Below, one piece after another: positions 39,474-40,930 of a DNA stretch of 40,930 nucleotides (position 1 is its first letter; each line of letters opens with the position of its first letter). The translations under genes were made by a program, and so were the position numbers. The notes beneath the pieces were generated by a model, which did not search any database, was not told the DNA's origin, and was given only the letters and a program-made list of their open reading frames with translations. Origin of the DNA: Cloacimonetes bacterium UBA6081 (GTDB lineage Bacteria > Cloacimonadota > Cloacimonadia > Cloacimonadales > Cloacimonadaceae); assembly GCA_002428685.1 (NCBI GenBank), contig DIXL01000089.1:1-40930 (forward strand), written 5' to 3'.

Positions 39474-39518
39474 CCCCACTAATTAACACGAATGAAAGAT
39501 CACGAATGGGCACGAATA
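39474..39518. repeat. Family B repeat arm
   Basis: ccccactaattaacacgaat and on to gggcacgaat. It is followed by units such as ttaggtgttaggttttaggt that resemble the heptamer family at 40511-40615. Both lie downstream of the AbiEii-like gene. Confidence 0.75.
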
Positions 39519-39598
39519 ACTTAGGTGTTAGGTTTTAGGTAACAGGTGCCAGTTGACTGAGGATTATGAGTTAAAAGTACGTTAGGAAGCGAACCAGT

Positions 39599-40216
39599 TT
39601 AAAACGTGGCTAAGGAAATCTCGGTTAGGGCACTTTTCACTTCTTCCATAGATATGGGATCGGTAGTGTATTCTACTTCCTCGGTAAAATCAACATCTTC
39701 GAAGTATGACAACTGCTGCCGGAAAAGCTTATCATTAAACGCGTTATTGAAAATTTTATTAGCTTGGGTGCACGCTTGCTCAAACGAAAAGTGGTGTTTG
39801 AAAACGAAATACAAATCAACATAGTCCTTCCATTTCCCTCTTCCACCTAAGGCAAATGCCTTCATCGCAGCAAGAGTTAGGATATCGGGCATGTTGATTA
39901 TCCCTTCAAAATCTACATTGGGATTAATTTGATAAGGGTATTGATAAAATGACAATTTCACACCATTAATGATACAATGAAACTGGATGCTATCTTCATA
40001 TAGGACATCTTGGATTTCGTAGTTATACTTTTCTAAGAGAATCTTGATACTTTTTCTGCGCAGGTTTGCATTAGTAAATAAATCAAAATCAAGCGAATAT
40101 CTATGCCCAATCTGCAAAGCGAGAGCAGTTCCTCCCACCAGATAAAAATCTTGTTTAAATAGCTTCAACAAAGGAAGCATACTTATCTGATCTGGTTTTA
40201 ACACTTCTCTATGCAT
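39599..40216 (-). CDS. AbiEii-like nucleotidyltransferase (toxin-type)
   Basis: About 205 residues from the ATG at 40216, which overlaps the partner gene by 8 nt; the frame to 40330 reads only the partner's sequence. The nucleotidyltransferase core is FYLVGGTALALQIGHRYSLD followed by FDLF, with the later Lys-rich motif MKAFALGGRGKWKDYVDLYF. AbiEii/AbiGii and related proteins transfer nucleotides and act as toxins of type IV toxin-antitoxin or phage-defence pairs. The small upstream gene would be the antitoxin-like partner. Repeats flank the pair. Toxicity is inferred from family and arrangement. Confidence 0.78.
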   Translation of the reverse strand: MHREVLKPDQISMLPLLKLFKQDFYLVGGTALALQIGHRYSLDFDLFTNANLRRKSIKILLEKYNYEIQDVLYEDSIQFHCIINGVKLSFYQYPYQINPNVDFEGIINMPDILTLAAMKAFALGGRGKWKDYVDLYFVFKHHFSFEQACTQANKIFNNAFNDKLFRQQLSYFEDVDFTEEVEYTTDPISMEEVKSALTEISLATF

Positions 40217-40487
40217 GTTTTTGGAAGTACAGCCTAAAATAATGGATGGTAATCGGCAGATAGTTGTTTCTGGGTTTACTAATCTGTTTGTAAAAAACAT
40301 CAGCGATTTCGGACACGCCACAAGCTTCAAAAAGTTGTTTTACACTGGCTGAATTGCCGTAATTTAAGATAGCTTCTACCAAAGACTCAAGCGAGAGATT
40401 GGGCTTTTTATCTTCAGGTACCCACCAAAAGAGATGTGAGTTCTGCTGGTTAAGTTGCTGGAGCTTGTTTGTGTCTGGATTGGTCAT
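40209..40487 (-). CDS. DUF6922-like partner of AbiEii-like protein
   Basis: A 92-residue protein. The stretch HLFWWVPEDKKPNLSLESLV, EAILNYGNSASVKQLFEACG and the end ITIHYFRLYF fit the small DUF6922 type proteins that often precede nucleotidyltransferase toxins. It overlaps the next gene by 8 nt, implying coupled translation. The start lies about 10 nt from a family B-like end (accacgaatta). A DNA- or toxin-binding regulatory role is likely; recognition is from memory of the pattern. Confidence 0.62.
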   Translation of the reverse strand: MTNPDTNKLQQLNQQNSHLFWWVPEDKKPNLSLESLVEAILNYGNSASVKQLFEACGVSEIADVFYKQISKPRNNYLPITIHYFRLYFQKHA

Positions 40488-40510
40488 ATTTTCTTACCAC
40501 GAATTATATA

Positions 40511-40615
40511 GGTTTCAGGTGACAGGTGTCAGGGGTCAGGGGTCAGGGCCAGGGGTTAGGGGTTAGGGGTCAGGGGTTAGGGGTTAGGGGTTAGGTAACA
40601 GGGGACAGGGGTCAG
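40511..40615. repeat. Heptamer tandem repeat array (family D)
   Basis: About fifteen imperfect 7-base units such as caggggt and taggggt run head to tail for about 100 bases, upstream of the AbiEii-like pair. A shorter, more degenerate version (gttaggttttaggtaacagg) lies at 39525-39550 on the other side of the pair in the same orientation. There are no spacers, so it is not a CRISPR. Confidence 0.8.
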
Positions 40616-40724
40616 TTCTTCTGTCATTCCGAACTTGATCCGGAATCCAGCTTTTTTACTTAACCTCCCACAGCAAATAGGCAGACAGGAAGTAGGCAGA
40701 CGGATTATTGTCCTGTTGTTGGTG

Positions 40725-40910
40725 GTGTCTTGTCAAGCCAACTCTGACGGTGTCGTTCCCGCGGAGGCGGGAATCCAGCATAGAAAAAGCTCTGGAAGAG
40801 CGGCAGATAATATACGACATTTTGCCATCCCTACGGGATTATCAAGGGCTGGATTCCCGCCTCCGCGGGAACGACATTGCTGTTACGACATATGGAACTT
40901 GACAAGACAC
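40725..40910. repeat. Nested inverted-repeat element (dRS3-like core)
   Basis: A 13-bp perfect inverted repeat (gtgtcttgtcaag at 40725-40737 and its complement at 40898-40910) encloses a 28-bp perfect inverted repeat (40752-40779 and 40848-40875), whose core is ttcccgcggaggcgggaa. The inner arms belong to the widespread ttcccgcg-n-aggcgggaatcc class, like the dRS3 repeats of Neisseria. The total of 186 bp resembles a small non-autonomous mobile element. No target duplication could be recognised. Confidence 0.78.
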
Positions 40911-40930
40911 TAGATATGCCCACCTGGGGA

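Larger units (their letters stand above)
40488..40930. other. 443-base gene-free region made of repeats
   Basis: No gene is supported between the DUF6922-like start and the window end. The region holds a partial family B end (40495-40506), a heptamer array, a tcattccgaacttgatccgg motif at 40625-40650 and a nested inverted repeat at 40725-40910. Open frames on the plus strand here merely translate the inverted repeat. Confidence 0.75.

Noticed and set aside
40635..40913. Plus-strand ORFs over the terminal inverted repeat (92 and 64 codons)
   Set aside because: They translate the palindromic repeat (peptides such as SFPRRRESS and LDSRLRGND are the familiar product of such repeats) and lack gene features.
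1..40930. tRNA, rRNA or riboswitch genes
   Set aside because: No cloverleaf, rRNA segment or known riboswitch consensus was recognised by eye; a covariance-model search was not possible.

Overview
The window is a polysaccharide (O-antigen or capsule type) biosynthesis locus of a Gram-negative bacterium. Every convincing gene lies on the minus strand, so transcription runs from high to low coordinates, and many neighbours overlap by 4 to 13 nt as in long operons. An LpxD-type acyltransferase, a lipoprotein with a lipobox, Wzx and Wzy and a dTDP-sugar pathway support a Gram-negative cell. The moderate base composition, the abundant GxxExxY and four-helix-bundle ORFs and the many short intergenic repeat families would fit an anaerobic candidate phylum such as Cloacimonadota; that placement is inference and weak.

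Layout in transcription order. (1) 40930-39400: repeats and a nested inverted repeat, then a DUF6922-like/AbiEii-like pair. (2) 39381-37134: a small membrane ORF, a truncated kbl, rmlA, another small membrane ORF, then qdtC/fdtC-, qdtA/fdtA- and qdtB/fdtB-like genes (the last reaching 35586) for a dTDP-3-acetamido-3,6-dideoxyhexose. (3) 35626-31296: a gtrA/gtrB/GT-C trio and a beta-helix lipoprotein. (4) 31294-26619: a PtmE-like nucleotidyltransferase, a LegB-like dehydratase, two tandem GxxExxY genes, a DegT aminotransferase and a PglD-like acetyltransferase, which together could make a 2,4-diamino-2,4,6-trideoxyhexose. (5) 26151-19844: an unknown gene, a glycosyltransferase, gmd, an RmlC-like cupin, a DegT aminotransferase, an ATP-grasp ligase and a GNAT acetyltransferase, which look like a GDP-linked amino sugar with an amide substituent. 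(6) 19840-12489: glycosyltransferases, Wzx, Wzy and a CapK/PaaK-like adenylating enzyme. (7) 12488-6480: a four-helix-bundle gene bracketed by simple repeats, an ATP-grasp ligase, a phosphatidylserine-decarboxylase-like enzyme, DUF354, then LpxD-like, PIG-L-like and hydroxyacyl-CoA dehydrogenase genes. (8) 6415-2666: a capE-like gene with an internal deletion, VanZ, a polysaccharide deacetylase, KAS III and an SDR. (9) 2646-30: an unknown ORF, two GxxExxY genes with inverted-repeat arms, a buried ATPase remnant, and a GalE/WbpP-like epimerase.

The locus could therefore make at least three unusual amino sugars, add acyl or amino-acid groups to them, assemble the unit with several glycosyltransferases, and export and polymerise it through Wzx and Wzy. 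No initiating phosphoglycosyltransferase, rmlB, Wzz or outer-membrane exporter is visible here.

The least expected feature lies between the genes. At least six families of short repeats occupy the spacers. Three of them form inverted arms around small accessory ORFs: PD-(D/E)XK-like GxxExxY proteins and a four-helix-bundle protein. Arms often end within a few bases of a neighbour's ribosome binding site, start or stop, and one has been read into the C-terminus of a glycosyltransferase. This looks like a family of small repeat-bounded cassettes colonising operon spacers. It is the best candidate here for an undescribed system, although mobility cannot be shown from one sequence.
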